Positions 44,404-53,967 are shown, numbered from the stretch's first letter. The stretch is DNA of 64,000 bases from JANLQX01 sp031368215 (GCA_031368215.1 JANLRD010000086.1:1-64000); one strand, 5' to 3'. Translations and numbers: made by a program. Notes: generated by a model not told the origin, from the letters alone.

Positions 44404-44967
44404 ATGGCCGCCACGCGTACCCCTCGCTTCGACCCCGGAGCGTTCGTCACCCCGGCGAACGCCCTGACTGTCGTGCGCATGATGCTCACACCCGTGGTGC
44501 TGGTGCTCATCGCCTCGTTGCGCTTCGACCTCGGCACCTTCGCGCTGTGGGCCGTTCTTTGCTGGACCGACTACTTCGATGGCATCCTCGCCCGTCGTTT
44601 CGGCACCACCCGATCGGGTGCCTTCCTCGATCCTCTCGCCGACAAGTTCATGACGTTGGGCGCCATGGCCGTGCTCGTCGTGAAGGGCGTGTACTTCTGG
44701 CCGTGGGTCGCCCTCACGGCGATCCGTGAGGTAGCGATCACGCTGTACCGCTCGTTCGTCGGCACGAAAGGCATCTCGGTCCCGGCGCGTCTGTCGGCCA
44801 AGTGGAAGACCTTCGCCCAGCAGAGCGCCGTTGGCTTCTCCATCATGCCGTGGGTCGGCGAGCACGCAGCCTGGCTGGGCCACACGCTGCTCGTGATCAG
44901 CGTCGTACTCACCCTGGTCAGCGGGGGCCAGTACCTCGTCGCAGCCCGAAAGGTCCAGCCGGCTTGA
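44404..44967 (+). CDS. pgsA: CDP-diacylglycerol-glycerol-3-phosphate phosphatidyltransferase
   Basis: 187 aa, six helices. CDP-alcohol transferase motif D-x2-D-G-x2-A-R-x8-G-x3-D-x3-D: TDYFDGILARRFGTTRSG, then AFLDPLADKF. Makes phosphatidylglycerol phosphate. Nine bp after rimO, as in other Actinobacteria, where cinA usually follows. Confidence 0.92.
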   Translation: MAATRTPRFDPGAFVTPANALTVVRMMLTPVVLVLIASLRFDLGTFALWAVLCWTDYFDGILARRFGTTRSGAFLDPLADKFMTLGAMAVLVVKGVYFWPWVALTAIREVAITLYRSFVGTKGISVPARLSAKWKTFAQQSAVGFSIMPWVGEHAAWLGHTLLVISVVLTLVSGGQYLVAARKVQPA

Positions 44968-44976
44968 CCCGCGGCC

Positions 44977-45927
44977 TCAATACCCTCGAGCGCGGTCGAC
45001 CAGACCGGTGATCTGATCGGTTCGTCCGGCCCGAAATGAGCGGACGTTCGCGGCGATGACGGTCGCGGCTGTGGCCGGGTCGGTCTGGGCAGCGACGTGG
45101 GGCGTAACGGTCACCTGGGGATGTCGCCAGAACGGATGGTCTCCGGGAAGCGGTTCTTCGGCGAAGACGTCGAGCACGGCGCGGCGGAGTTGCCCTTCGG
45201 TAAGCGCGGCCAACAGGTCCGATTCGACCACATGGCGTCCCCGACCGAGGTTGACGAGAGCGGCCCCGCGTCGGAACTTCACGAAGAGTCCCGTGTTCAA
45301 CACGCCCGCTGTCTCGTCGGTCAGTGGAAGCAGATTGAGGACCACATCGGCGATCGCCACGGCGTCGGCAATGTTCGCTGTTGTCGTCCATGGCGCGTGA
45401 TCTGCGGCCGTCGTGCGGATAGTACGTACACCTATCACCGTGGCTCCGGTCACGGCAATGTATTCGGCGCATCGCCGGCCGAGGAATCCGAAGCCGAGGA
45501 TGGCGACGGTCTTCGTGGCCATCGACTTCGCATGCCGGGGCTCCCACGCCGCCCGCGCCTGCTTCTCGCGGTAGTCGTGGTGGAGCAGGCAGATGTCGAG
45601 CACGTGCGCCAGAGCCGTGGCCGCCATCTGGTCGGCCATCGCCGGATCGACGGTCCGCGCCAGCGGTAAGCCGGTGGGCACTGACGGATCCGTCAGCAAA
45701 CGATCGACCCCGGCCCAGAGGCAGTGGACGAACCGCAACCCTCGGAACCGTCCAAGGTCGCCCGGGTCGATCCCCGGGACGAGGGCGACATCGATGGCGT
45801 CAACTGCCTGCTCGTCGGTGAGGTCGCTTGCGACAGCGACGTCCTCATCGGGCATCGCAGCCCGGAGCGCATCGACCCACATCCCTGTTGTCCGCACCGT
45901 CGGATCAAGCAGGAGGGCGACACTCAC
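44977..45927 (-). CDS. D-2-hydroxyacid dehydrogenase (GhrA-like)
   Basis: 316 aa, GTG start. NAD(P)-binding GFGFLGRRCAEY, catalytic Arg in LVNLGRGRHVVESDLL, LDVFAEEPLPGDHPFW and the acid-base His in TPHVAAQTDP. The HVAAQTDP ending is typical of glyoxylate/hydroxypyruvate reductase A relatives. Interrupts the pgsA-cinA order on the opposite strand. Confidence 0.85.
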   Translation of the reverse strand: MSVALLLDPTVRTTGMWVDALRAAMPDEDVAVASDLTDEQAVDAIDVALVPGIDPGDLGRFRGLRFVHCLWAGVDRLLTDPSVPTGLPLARTVDPAMADQMAATALAHVLDICLLHHDYREKQARAAWEPRHAKSMATKTVAILGFGFLGRRCAEYIAVTGATVIGVRTIRTTAADHAPWTTTANIADAVAIADVVLNLLPLTDETAGVLNTGLFVKFRRGAALVNLGRGRHVVESDLLAALTEGQLRRAVLDVFAEEPLPGDHPFWRHPQVTVTPHVAAQTDPATAATVIAANVRSFRAGRTDQITGLVDRARGY

Positions 45928-46018
45928 CCGCAGATCTTGTCACCCGGCTCCGCCGATCGGTGTCTCCCGCGCTCCGTTTTCGTGGCAGCGCCTCGCAGCC
46001 GTCGGTCCGACAGGACCG

Positions 46019-46582
46019 CTACTTCTTCTTGGCCTTCGGCGGTGTGTAGCGCTTCGATGGCGGAGCCAGCGGCTTGCCGGTGACCGTCTGAGTCGCGGTG
46101 GTGCCGGCCTTCTTCGCCTTGCGGGCCTGGTCAGCAGCAGTGCGAGGGTCGACGCCGTAGTCACCGCGCTGGATGCGGTCATCGATGAGCTTGCGCCGAT
46201 CGGTCGAGATGCGGAATGTCAGCCAGAGCATGAGGCCGAACAGCGGCGTCCCGAAGATCACGTACTTCCCCCAGGCCGGTCCGTAGACGCAGAGGATGGC
46301 CCCGATGCCGGCGAACATACGGTTCGTCCGCCAGGTGAGCGCGATGAACGCACCGACGAGGGCGAGGCTGACGGCCAGCCACCAGAGCTTCTCGGTGCCT
46401 CTCGTGTAGGCCTGGATCAACACCATGGCCACGGCGCAGTAGGCGGCCGCCAGGTAGAGAATCTTGCGCTCCATCGGCCGGAGACGCATCGTCTGCTTCG
46501 TCTCTTCTCGGTTCAGGTACACCCGGGGCGGCCGAGCCCGGCGGGTTTTCTCGGATTTCGGCGTTCGGCTGAGGAGTCCCAC
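46019..46582 (-). CDS. small membrane protein, unknown function
   Basis: 187 aa from GTG 46582, chosen because TAGCGT lies 7 nt upstream. GTG 46591 is a close alternative. Three or four helices (about 40-125) and a Lys-rich tail (YTPPKAKKK). A cytosolic DDRIQRGDYGVDPRT segment precedes the tail. Family not recognised. Confidence 0.65.
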   Translation of the reverse strand: MGLLSRTPKSEKTRRARPPRVYLNREETKQTMRLRPMERKILYLAAAYCAVAMVLIQAYTRGTEKLWWLAVSLALVGAFIALTWRTNRMFAGIGAILCVYGPAWGKYVIFGTPLFGLMLWLTFRISTDRRKLIDDRIQRGDYGVDPRTAADQARKAKKAGTTATQTVTGKPLAPPSKRYTPPKAKKK

Positions 46583-46660
46583 GACCTTCACGCTACCTGT
46601 GGTCGGCGTTGGGTCCGCCGCAGGTATCCCGAGGCGGACCCATAGGTCAGGATGGGGAGC

Positions 46661-47902
46661 ATGCGCTGTGAAGTTGTCGCCGTCGGCACGGAGTTGCTGC
46701 TCGGCCAGATCGTCGACACGAATTCGTCCTGGATCGGCGAGCAGTTGGCGGCGGCCGGGATCGATACCCACTTCCAGACGAAGGTCGGTGACAACCACCA
46801 GCGGATCGTCGACGCGCTGCGGATGGCCCTGTCGCGCAGCGATGCCGTGATCTGCTGTGGTGGTCTCGGTCCCACCCAAGACGACATCACCCGTGAAGCC
46901 ATCGCCACAGTCATGAACGTCGCGCTCGAACGACACGACGACATCGTCGAGCGGATCCGGGCGATGTTCAGTGCCCGCGGCCGGGAGATGTCGGAGAACA
47001 ACGCCCGTCAGGGAGACGTGCCGAAGGGGGCGTCGATCATTGCGCAGACGCGTGGCACGGCGCCGGGGCTGATATGCCCCGTCGGCAAGAAGGTCATCTA
47101 CGCAGTGCCGGGCGTGCCGTACGAGATGAAGGACATGCTCGAGCGCGCGATCCTTCCTGACCTTGTGGCCCGGACCGGCAGCGTCGCCACGATCCGCAGC
47201 CGGGTCCTGCGGACATGGGGCATCGCCGAGTCGACGCTGGCCGAGCGAATCGCGTCGCGCCTCGACGCGCTCGACCTTCCGGGCGCACCTCCTCTCACGA
47301 TCGCGTTTCTGGCCAGTGGGATCGAGGGCATCAAAGTGCGGCTGACCGCCAAGGCGCCGACCGAGGCCGATGCCCTTGCGTTCCTCGACGCCGAGGAGCG
47401 CGAGGTCAGGGCCATCCTCGGTTCACTCGTGTTCGCCGTCGACGACGCCACCATGGAGGCGACCGTTGGTTCGATCCTGGTCGAGCGCGGCTGGACCATT
47501 GGTCTCGCCGAATCCGTCACGGGCGGACTCGTGGCTTCGCGGTGCGTCGCGGTGCCGGGAGCGTCCACGTGGTTCCGCGGCGCGGTGGTCAGCTACGCCA
47601 CCGAGGTCAAGCAGACCGTGCTCGGCGTGCCGGAAGGACCGGTGGTCTCCGCTGCGGCCGCGCTGGCCATGGCTCGCGGGGCGAGGTCGGTGCTCGGTGC
47701 CGACGTGGGCGTTGCCATCACCGGCGTCGCCGGTCCCACCGAGCAGGACGGACAACCGGTCGGGACGGTATTCGTCGGCCTCGTCACGCCCGATGGGGAG
47801 CACACCGAACAGCTGTTGCTCCCCGGCGATCGCGAACGGGTGCGCAACTTCTCCGCCATCTCCTCTATGGATGTCGTCCGACGTACCCTGGCCAGTTCAT
47901 AA
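46661..47902 (+). CDS. cinA: CinA competence/damage-inducible protein with nicotinamide-nucleotide amidase domain
   Basis: 413 aa from ATG 46661 (AGGA 8 nt upstream). N-terminal MoCF-like domain: AVGTELLLGQIVDTNSSWIG, CCGGLGPTQDDITREA, PGVPYEMKDML. C-terminal PncC domain: ESVTGGLVASRCVAVPGAS and GVAITGVAGPTEQDGQPVG. Cleans up NMN and ADP-ribose products. Precedes recA as in other Actinobacteria. Confidence 0.93.
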   Translation: MRCEVVAVGTELLLGQIVDTNSSWIGEQLAAAGIDTHFQTKVGDNHQRIVDALRMALSRSDAVICCGGLGPTQDDITREAIATVMNVALERHDDIVERIRAMFSARGREMSENNARQGDVPKGASIIAQTRGTAPGLICPVGKKVIYAVPGVPYEMKDMLERAILPDLVARTGSVATIRSRVLRTWGIAESTLAERIASRLDALDLPGAPPLTIAFLASGIEGIKVRLTAKAPTEADALAFLDAEEREVRAILGSLVFAVDDATMEATVGSILVERGWTIGLAESVTGGLVASRCVAVPGASTWFRGAVVSYATEVKQTVLGVPEGPVVSAAAALAMARGARSVLGADVGVAITGVAGPTEQDGQPVGTVFVGLVTPDGEHTEQLLLPGDRERVRNFSAISSMDVVRRTLASS

Positions 47903-47977
47903 GCGCGCGAAACTACAGGGCACGCGTGGCCGAACGGCAATTTCTCCGGTGTGCCGCGGTCGAAGTCGACTCGCGGA

Positions 47978-49246
47978 TCAGGGAGTCGCGGTCCAGGTTG
48001 ATACACCTTGTGCGCCGGGACAACGGGCGCCGACTCGCGCGCTGATCGCACGGCCGCGGGCGCTGGATGGATCGACCGCACGCGCCCACCCGATGCCGTC
48101 GAGGCGATGCGGGGCGAAGAAAATGCCGACCAGGCGCGGACCATCGAAGCGGAGTTCCAGCACGCCCGTCTCGCCGGTGGCCCCGCTGCGAGGACCCCAG
48201 ATGAAGTTGCCCAGCGAATAGGCGACCACGGCGTCGCCGGCGAGCGTTTTCACGGGCACCACGGGTTGCAGGACGTGAGGATGTGCGCCGAGTACGGCGG
48301 TCGCACCGGCATCGACGAGGAGGCGGCCGAGCTTCTGTTGCACCCCCGACGGACATTCGTCGCCCTCGATGCCCCAGTGCAGCACCACGATGACCACATC
48401 GTTCGCCGCTTTCGCGCCCCGGACCGCGGCAAGGAGATGCTGGGTCTCGCGGTTGACGGCGTGCTTCCCTGCCGAGGCGATACCTGGGCGCGTCGCCGTG
48501 GCCGGCCATGCGCCGCTCGGGATGATCTGGCTGGCGGCGAGAACGGCGACCGCGGTGCCGCCAATCTCGAACTCGGCGGGAGCGAGGGCTTCGGCGAGGT
48601 TCCGTCCGGCGCCGACGTGCGCGACGAGCGCACGGTCGAGGTTCTCGATGGTGTCGTCGAGCGCGTCGAATCCGAAGTCGAGCGAATGGTTGTTGGCGAG
48701 CGAGACCACATCGATGCCGGCGCGGGCGATCGCATCGGGGAACGATGGGACGGAGCGGAACGTGAATTCCTTGATCTGGGCCCGGCCACGTGTGGAGACC
48801 GCGGTCTCGAGGTTCACGATCGCGAGATCGGCGTCGGCCAGCGGCGGCCGGATTCCGGCAAACGGATCGGTCCCGGTGTTGAGGGGGCGGGTGAGGAGGG
48901 TGTCCCCGCCGAACACGACCGTCCAGCTGCCGCTCGAACGCGGAGCGGTCCCTCCCGGGGTCGGCGGGCCTGCGGTCGGACTGTTCGTCGGCGTCGCCGG
49001 GTACGCCGGGCCGGCTACCCCGGTGGGCGGGCCGGTGGGCGGGGCCCCCGTGGTCGTGGGCGCCCGTTGATCGGTGCTCAGGATCGGTCCGGCCGGGTTC
49101 GTCGGGGCGTCGCCGGCTCGGCCGCTCTTCGACCAACCGGTCGCGAGGAGAACGACGATGGCGCCGCTGAACAGGGCCTTTGCCGTGTGGCCTGTCCGCC
49201 GGACGGGAAGCGAGGCAGGGGATGCGGGTCCGTCGATGCCGCGCAT
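47978..49246 (-). CDS. CapA-family poly-gamma-glutamate/metallophosphatase-like protein
   Basis: 422 aa. N-terminal membrane anchor (about 22-40), a Pro/Thr/Gly linker, then the PGA_cap fold: VVFGGDTLLTR, LAIVNLETAVS, SLANNHSLDFG, VLHWGIEG, LGAHPHVLQP and YSLGNFIWG. The metal ligands Asp, Asn and His are present. Wall-associated. Divergent from recA; the two SOS boxes lie between the two genes. Confidence 0.87.
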   Translation of the reverse strand: MRGIDGPASPASLPVRRTGHTAKALFSGAIVVLLATGWSKSGRAGDAPTNPAGPILSTDQRAPTTTGAPPTGPPTGVAGPAYPATPTNSPTAGPPTPGGTAPRSSGSWTVVFGGDTLLTRPLNTGTDPFAGIRPPLADADLAIVNLETAVSTRGRAQIKEFTFRSVPSFPDAIARAGIDVVSLANNHSLDFGFDALDDTIENLDRALVAHVGAGRNLAEALAPAEFEIGGTAVAVLAASQIIPSGAWPATATRPGIASAGKHAVNRETQHLLAAVRGAKAANDVVIVVLHWGIEGDECPSGVQQKLGRLLVDAGATAVLGAHPHVLQPVVPVKTLAGDAVVAYSLGNFIWGPRSGATGETGVLELRFDGPRLVGIFFAPHRLDGIGWARAVDPSSARGRAISARVGARCPGAQGVSTWTATP

Positions 49247-49266
49247 CCGAGCATGCTTGCATGTTG

Positions 49267-49302
49267 TCGAACGTTTGTTTACGATCTCGAACGTTCGTTT
49301 GG
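49267..49302. promoter_or_regulatory. two LexA/SOS boxes upstream of recA
   Basis: TCGAACGTTTGTTTAC (49267-49282) and TCGAACGTTCGTTTGG (49287-49302). Both fit the actinobacterial SOS box CGAAC-N4-GTTyG, with the right half degenerate, and they are 20 bp (two helical turns) apart. They lie 137-172 nt before the recA ATG at 49439 and only 21 nt before capA. Confidence 0.7.
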
Positions 49303-49438
49303 GGCACCCGAACCCGCTCTCGATCGAACACTCTTCGACCGGCCGTCTGTGGTTCGTCGAGGTGACCGTCCGCCGTCGACCCCGAGGAAATCACATGCCT
49401 GTCATTTTTGTCTCACCCCTCTCGTACAGTGAGCCCCA

Positions 49439-50554
49439 ATGAAAACGTTCCCCGCACGAGACACGAAAGACGCCGGCAAAGACTCCGGCAAGAGGACACA
49501 AGGAGCAGAGATGGAGCGAGCCAAAGCACTGGAGATGGCCCTCGGCCAGATCGACAAGCAGTTCGGCAAGGGGTCGATCATGCGACTCGGCGAAAACACC
49601 CACATGAGGATCGAAGCGGTGTCCACCGGCTCGCTTGCCGTCGATCTCGCCCTCGGCATCGGCGGCTTGCCGCGGGGCCGGATCTGTGAGATCTACGGTC
49701 CGGAGTCGTCCGGCAAGTCCACGCTGGCGATGCATGTCGTGGCCGAGGCCCAACGCAACGGCGGCACGTGTGCCTACATCGACGCCGAGCACGCCATGGA
49801 CCCGGTCTATGCGAGCGCCATCGGCGTCGACATCGACAACCTGCTCATCTCCCAGCCCGACACCGGCGAGCAGGCCCTCGAGATCTGCGACATGCTCGTG
49901 CGGTCCGGTGCGCTCGATGTCGTCGTGATCGACTCCGTCGCCGCGCTCACCCCGAAGGCGGAGATCGAGGGGGAGATGGGCGACACGTTCGTCGGCCTCC
50001 AGGCCCGCCTCATGAGCCAGGCGCTCCGCAAGCTCACCGCCTCGATCAGCCGCACCAACACCGTGGTGATCTTCATCAACCAGTTGCGGGAGAAGATCGG
50101 CGTGATGTTCGGCTCGCCGGAAACCACGCCGGGTGGACGCGCCTTGAAGTTCTACTCGTCGGTCCGCATCGACATCCGCCGTATCGAGTCGATCAAGGAC
50201 GGCGCCGACGTCACCGGTAACCGCACCCGGGTGAAGATCGTGAAGAACAAAGTCGCCCCGCCGTTCAAACAGGCCGAGTTCGACATCATGTACGGCAAGG
50301 GGATCAGCCGCGAAGGCTCGGTGCTCGATGTCGGCGTCGAGTGCGCCGTCATCAAAAAGTCGGGTGCCTGGTTCACCTACGAGGGTGAGCAGCTCGGCCA
50401 GGGTCGGGAGAACGCCAAGAACTTCCTGTCCGAGAATGCCGAACTGATGATGGAGATCACCGAGAAGATCCGCCAGAAGGTCGGCATCGTCGAAGTCGTC
50501 GGCGACGCGTTGGATGACCTCGATGACGACGACGAGCCGATCTCGCTCGACTGA
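49439..50554 (+). CDS. recA: recombinase RecA
   Basis: 371 aa from ATG 49439, which has TACAGT 8 nt upstream. ATG 49511 gives 347 aa, the common family length, and has AAGGAG 5 nt upstream, so both starts may be used. Counting from 49511: Walker A GPESSGKST (63-71), DAEHAMDP, DSVAALTPKAEIEGEMG and INQLREKIGVMFG. C-terminus acidic. Homologous recombination and LexA cleavage. No recX follows. Confidence 0.95.
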   Translation: MKTFPARDTKDAGKDSGKRTQGAEMERAKALEMALGQIDKQFGKGSIMRLGENTHMRIEAVSTGSLAVDLALGIGGLPRGRICEIYGPESSGKSTLAMHVVAEAQRNGGTCAYIDAEHAMDPVYASAIGVDIDNLLISQPDTGEQALEICDMLVRSGALDVVVIDSVAALTPKAEIEGEMGDTFVGLQARLMSQALRKLTASISRTNTVVIFINQLREKIGVMFGSPETTPGGRALKFYSSVRIDIRRIESIKDGADVTGNRTRVKIVKNKVAPPFKQAEFDIMYGKGISREGSVLDVGVECAVIKKSGAWFTYEGEQLGQGRENAKNFLSENAELMMEITEKIRQKVGIVEVVGDALDDLDDDDEPISLD

Positions 50555-50562
50555 GCCTCGGT

Positions 50563-50598
50563 GACCCACGCAAACCGCCTTGGTGGTCCGCGTGGGTC
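50563..50598 (+). terminator. recA terminator hairpin
   Basis: GACCCACGC/GCGTGGGTC, 9-bp stem 8 nt after the recA stop, with an 18-base loop that can fold further. No T-run. Confidence 0.5.
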
Positions 50599-50751
50599 GA
50601 ACGACTCGTTTGCCGGCTGACGTCTCAAGCTGGGCCGCCGACTCGACGATTGCTGTTGTGTGTGGTGGCGGACTCGGCCGCATCGCCCGGGAAACCAGGT
50701 GATGCGGCCAGTCTCCGTTTTCGGCCCGGGGTCGCTTCAGCGACGGTCGGC

Positions 50752-51609
50752 TCAGTCACCAGGGATGAGCAGTGCGTCGCTTATCCGGTTCAGCTCCGCT
50801 TCGGTCGCTCCACCGTCGAGGGCGTAGGCGCGGGCACCACCGCCGGCGTCCCAGTGGGCGAGCACGGCAGTCAATGGTTGGCGGCTGACGCCGAGGATGG
50901 GAAGTGCATCGGTCACCGACAGGCCTCGGGACGCGAAGCCGTCGCGCAGGTCGTCGACCCGATGCGCGGTCCGGTAGAGGTTGGTGAGCAGGAAGTCGTC
51001 CATGATGTCGTCGTCGCTCACGCCGAGGATGCGGTGGAGCAAGGCCGTCGACACCCCTGTACGGTCCTTTCCTCCGGTGCAGTGGTGCAGCGCTGGGAGT
51101 GCATCGGGTTGGGCGATCGAACGGAGGTAGCCGACCAGCATTCGCTGCGACATCTGGACCATGTCGAGGTAGTTGCCCTCCCAGAAGTCCGGTTCCGGGA
51201 GCGGACGGGTGCCGGCCAGGACGTCGCGGATCACGTCGATCACGCTCTCGTCGAGCGACGAGAAGTCGGCCGTACCGAGCAACACGATCTCGGCACCGTC
51301 GGGTCCGACTGGCAGACGGCTCGGCTGGCGCTCACGTTCTCCGGCCAGACGGAAGTCGTGGACGCGGCGGAGCCGCAATGCCGCGACGGTGGCCACGTCG
51401 TCGTCGGTGAGCGCGGCGAGGTGGTCGCTGCGGAAGATGACGCCCCGGCGCATGACCCGGCCGTCGCCAACCGCGTAGCCGCCGGCGTCGCGGAAGTTGT
51501 AGTTGCCGGTCAGCGGGACTCGTCGTTCGAACGACGGCGCTCGGCCGGGGAGGTCGTCCCGGGAGATGCCGCGAGCTATCGCATACGCGAGGCGTTCTTC
51601 GAAGTCCAT
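50752..51609 (-). CDS. tyrosine/dual-specificity phosphatase, second copy
   Basis: 285 aa. Catalytic loop LHHCTGGKDRTGVSTALL, N-terminal NYNFRDAGGYAVGDGRVMRRG and LRLRRVHDFRLAGER. Same family as the protein at 25014-25805, with different loop details (HHCTGG versus VHCTAG). Substrate could be protein phosphotyrosine or a lipid. The gap to recA (50599-50751) shows nothing else. Confidence 0.85.
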   Translation of the reverse strand: MDFEERLAYAIARGISRDDLPGRAPSFERRVPLTGNYNFRDAGGYAVGDGRVMRRGVIFRSDHLAALTDDDVATVAALRLRRVHDFRLAGERERQPSRLPVGPDGAEIVLLGTADFSSLDESVIDVIRDVLAGTRPLPEPDFWEGNYLDMVQMSQRMLVGYLRSIAQPDALPALHHCTGGKDRTGVSTALLHRILGVSDDDIMDDFLLTNLYRTAHRVDDLRDGFASRGLSVTDALPILGVSRQPLTAVLAHWDAGGGARAYALDGGATEAELNRISDALLIPGD

Positions 51610-51665
51610 TCGGGGTCGAGCTTGCCACGAAGCGCTCCCGCTCGACGTTGTGGCCCGTAACGCGC

Positions 51666-51700
51666 CTCGGGGCGGATCGCCCGAGGTGGACGATCCGCCC
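51666..51700 (-). terminator. strong 12-bp hairpin after the secreted protein gene
   Basis: CGGGGCGGATCG/CGATCCGCCCCG with an 11-base loop, extended outside by GCCT/AGGC over one bulge. Lies between the end of the 51769-52227 gene and the phosphatase start. Confidence 0.6.
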
Positions 51701-51768
51701 CGAAGGCGGGGAAGTTGGGTTGTTCCGGTCGGCGTGTTGGGACGGGGCCGGACGCCGAGAGGTGTGAC

Positions 51769-52227
51769 TCAGGAGGCGGAAACGGGCTTCACCGTTGTCG
51801 GCACCGCCGTCGTAACGGACGCCTTGGCCGCATCGATCGCCGCCTTGTTGGCGGCCCGGGTGGCTTCGCGTGCTGCCTTGTTCTGGTCCCGGGTCTGCTC
51901 CCAGGCGCTCTTGTTCGCCGTCTTGGTGGTCTCACGGGAGGTCTTGCACGCAGCCTTGGCGGCCTCGCGGGCGTCCTTGGTGGTCGCTGCGGCGGCACCG
52001 GTCATGCAGCTCTGGAAGGTGGCATCGCGGCGTGCCGAGTTCGCCGAATAGGTCGCATCGCGGCGGGCCTTGTTGGCGTCGTAGGTTGCCTGGATGCGGG
52101 CACGGTTCTCGACGCGTACGGCGTTCACCACGTCGGACTTCGGGGTGGAGAAGGCGGGGGCCGAGATTCCGACAACGGCGGCAGCGGCGATGCTGATCGA
52201 GGCGATGAGGCGGGTTGAACGGTTCAT
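51769..52227 (-). CDS. secreted helical Ala/Lys/Arg-rich protein
   Basis: 152 aa from ATG 52227, AAGGA 7 nt upstream. Signal peptide to about 27 (SAPAFS). The mature part is repetitive: ATYDANKARRDATYSANSAR, then AAREATRAANKAAIDAAKAS, giving a long amphipathic helix with two cysteines. Ends PTTVKPVSAS. Unknown function. Similar secreted helical proteins occur in related bacteria, from memory. Confidence 0.7.
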   Translation of the reverse strand: MNRSTRLIASISIAAAAVVGISAPAFSTPKSDVVNAVRVENRARIQATYDANKARRDATYSANSARRDATFQSCMTGAAAATTKDAREAAKAACKTSRETTKTANKSAWEQTRDQNKAAREATRAANKAAIDAAKASVTTAVPTTVKPVSAS

Positions 52228-52454
52228 GATGGTTCCTTTGGGAAGAGAGTGGGTTCTGGATTCCTGCGAGCGGTGGTGTCGTTCGGCCGGTGCGGTGGTG
52301 AGTTTTTCGAGCCGAAGAGAGCATCGGCCGACCACATGAGGGAGTTGTTGGCATTCAGTTGCAATCCCACCAGCGGGTGTGAACATCGTTCGGCAACTCG
52401 CGTTCCGTGCGCCGCGGGTCCGGCCGTGGCAGGGCTGCCCGTAGACTCCTCGCC

Positions 52455-53942
52455 GTGTCGTCGCCGGAAACAGGATCGAAGCGCTACGTGATCCATACGT
52501 ACGGCTGTCAGATGAACGAACATGACTCCGAGCGCATCTCCGGGCTCCTCGAAGCCGACGGCTACGTGCGGGTCGACTCCGAGGACAATGCCGACGTGGT
52601 CGTCTACAACACCTGCACGATTCGGGAGAACGCCGACAACAAACTGTTCGGCAATCTCGGTCGGGTGAAGGAGCTCAAGGACGCCCGACCGGAGCTCAAG
52701 ATCATGGTGGGCGGCTGCCAGGCGCAGAAGGACCGTGGGCTGATCCAGCAACGGGCGGGGCATGTCGACGTGGTGTTCGGCACCCACAACGTGCACCGAG
52801 CTGCGGAACTGCTACGGGAGTCCTATGCACGCGGACCTCTGATGGAGATCTTGGAGGAGGCCGAGTCGTTCCCGAGCGCTCTCCCCGTCCGCCGCGAAGA
52901 GGAGTGGTCAGCATGGGTCACGATCCAGATCGGCTGTGACAACTCCTGCGCGTTCTGCATCGTTCCTTCGGTTCGCGGGGTCGAATCAAGCCGCACCTTC
53001 GACGAATTGCTTCACGAAGTCCGTACCCTTGCGGCGGCCGGCACCGTCGAGGTGACGCTGCTCGGACAGAACGTCAATAGCTACGGACGCGACCTCACCA
53101 CCTCGTGGCGGGACCGTCACGGAACGCCGGGCAGTGCCGAGGCGTGCGGACCGTCGTGGGCCACCGAGACCGCCGGTCCGCGGGCGCGAGCGCTCTTCGC
53201 AGATCTCCTGCGGGCGGTAGGCGCGGTCGAAGGGATCAGGCGTGTGCGCTACACCTCACCGCACCCGAAGGACATCCGCGTCGACACCATGCTGGCGATG
53301 GCCGAGGTGTCGACCGTCATGCCCCACCTCCATTTCCCGCTGCAGTCCGGAAGCGACGTGATCCTTCGCGAGATGCGGCGTGGCTACACGGCGGCGAAGT
53401 ACTTGGAGAAGCTGTACGAAGCCCGACGTTGGGTCGACGATCTGAGCATCACCAGCGACATCATCGTCGGGTTCCCGGGCGAGACCGAGGCCGATTTCGT
53501 GCAGACCCTCGAGGTGGCGGCCGAGGCGGAATTCGACAGTTGCTATCCGTTCCAGTTCTCGCCGCGCCCCGGCACCCGCGCGGCCGACATGGTGGACCAA
53601 TTCGTGGCCGCCGATGTCGTGTCCGAGCGATTCGCCCGCCTCAACCACGTGCTCGAACGGAGCGCCACCCGCAAGCACGGGGCACGGGTCGGTCGCGTCG
53701 AGGAGGTGCTCGTCGAAGGCCCCTCGAAGAAGGATCCCCGGGTCACCAGCGCGCGTACGAAACAGGGCAAGCTCGTCCACTTCCCCTACCGTTCCGCTGA
53801 CGGCGAGCAGCGCGCCCTTCCGGCCGGCACATTCGCGACGGTTGAGATCACCAGTGCGGCTGCCCACTTCCTCCGCGGCGAACTGCGCGAAATCACCGAA
53901 CGCCCCCGCCACCGCACCCGAATCCCCGTCACCGCGCTCTAG
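52455..53942 (+). CDS. miaB: tRNA-2-methylthio-N6-isopentenyladenosine synthase MiaB
   Basis: 495 aa from GTG 52455, TAGACT 7 nt upstream. N-terminal cluster cysteines C18, C54 and C88 (HTYGCQMNEHDSER, YNTCTIRE, VGGCQAQKD). Radical-SAM CxxxCxxC C161/C165/C168 (CDNSCAFCIVPSVRG). TLLGQNVNSYG is followed by a ~33-residue insert (213-245). TRAM at the C-terminus. Modifies A37 of tRNAs. The divergent spacer 52228-52454 shows no other gene. Confidence 0.95.
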   Translation: MSSPETGSKRYVIHTYGCQMNEHDSERISGLLEADGYVRVDSEDNADVVVYNTCTIRENADNKLFGNLGRVKELKDARPELKIMVGGCQAQKDRGLIQQRAGHVDVVFGTHNVHRAAELLRESYARGPLMEILEEAESFPSALPVRREEEWSAWVTIQIGCDNSCAFCIVPSVRGVESSRTFDELLHEVRTLAAAGTVEVTLLGQNVNSYGRDLTTSWRDRHGTPGSAEACGPSWATETAGPRARALFADLLRAVGAVEGIRRVRYTSPHPKDIRVDTMLAMAEVSTVMPHLHFPLQSGSDVILREMRRGYTAAKYLEKLYEARRWVDDLSITSDIIVGFPGETEADFVQTLEVAAEAEFDSCYPFQFSPRPGTRAADMVDQFVAADVVSERFARLNHVLERSATRKHGARVGRVEEVLVEGPSKKDPRVTSARTKQGKLVHFPYRSADGEQRALPAGTFATVEITSAAAHFLRGELREITERPRHRTRIPVTAL

Positions 53943-53967
53943 CGCCTTCGCGAAACGGACTCTTCAC

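Noticed and set aside
47913..49394. 493-aa minus-strand frame parallel to capA
   Set aside because: The capA frame carries all family motifs; this one is Arg/Pro-rich with none.
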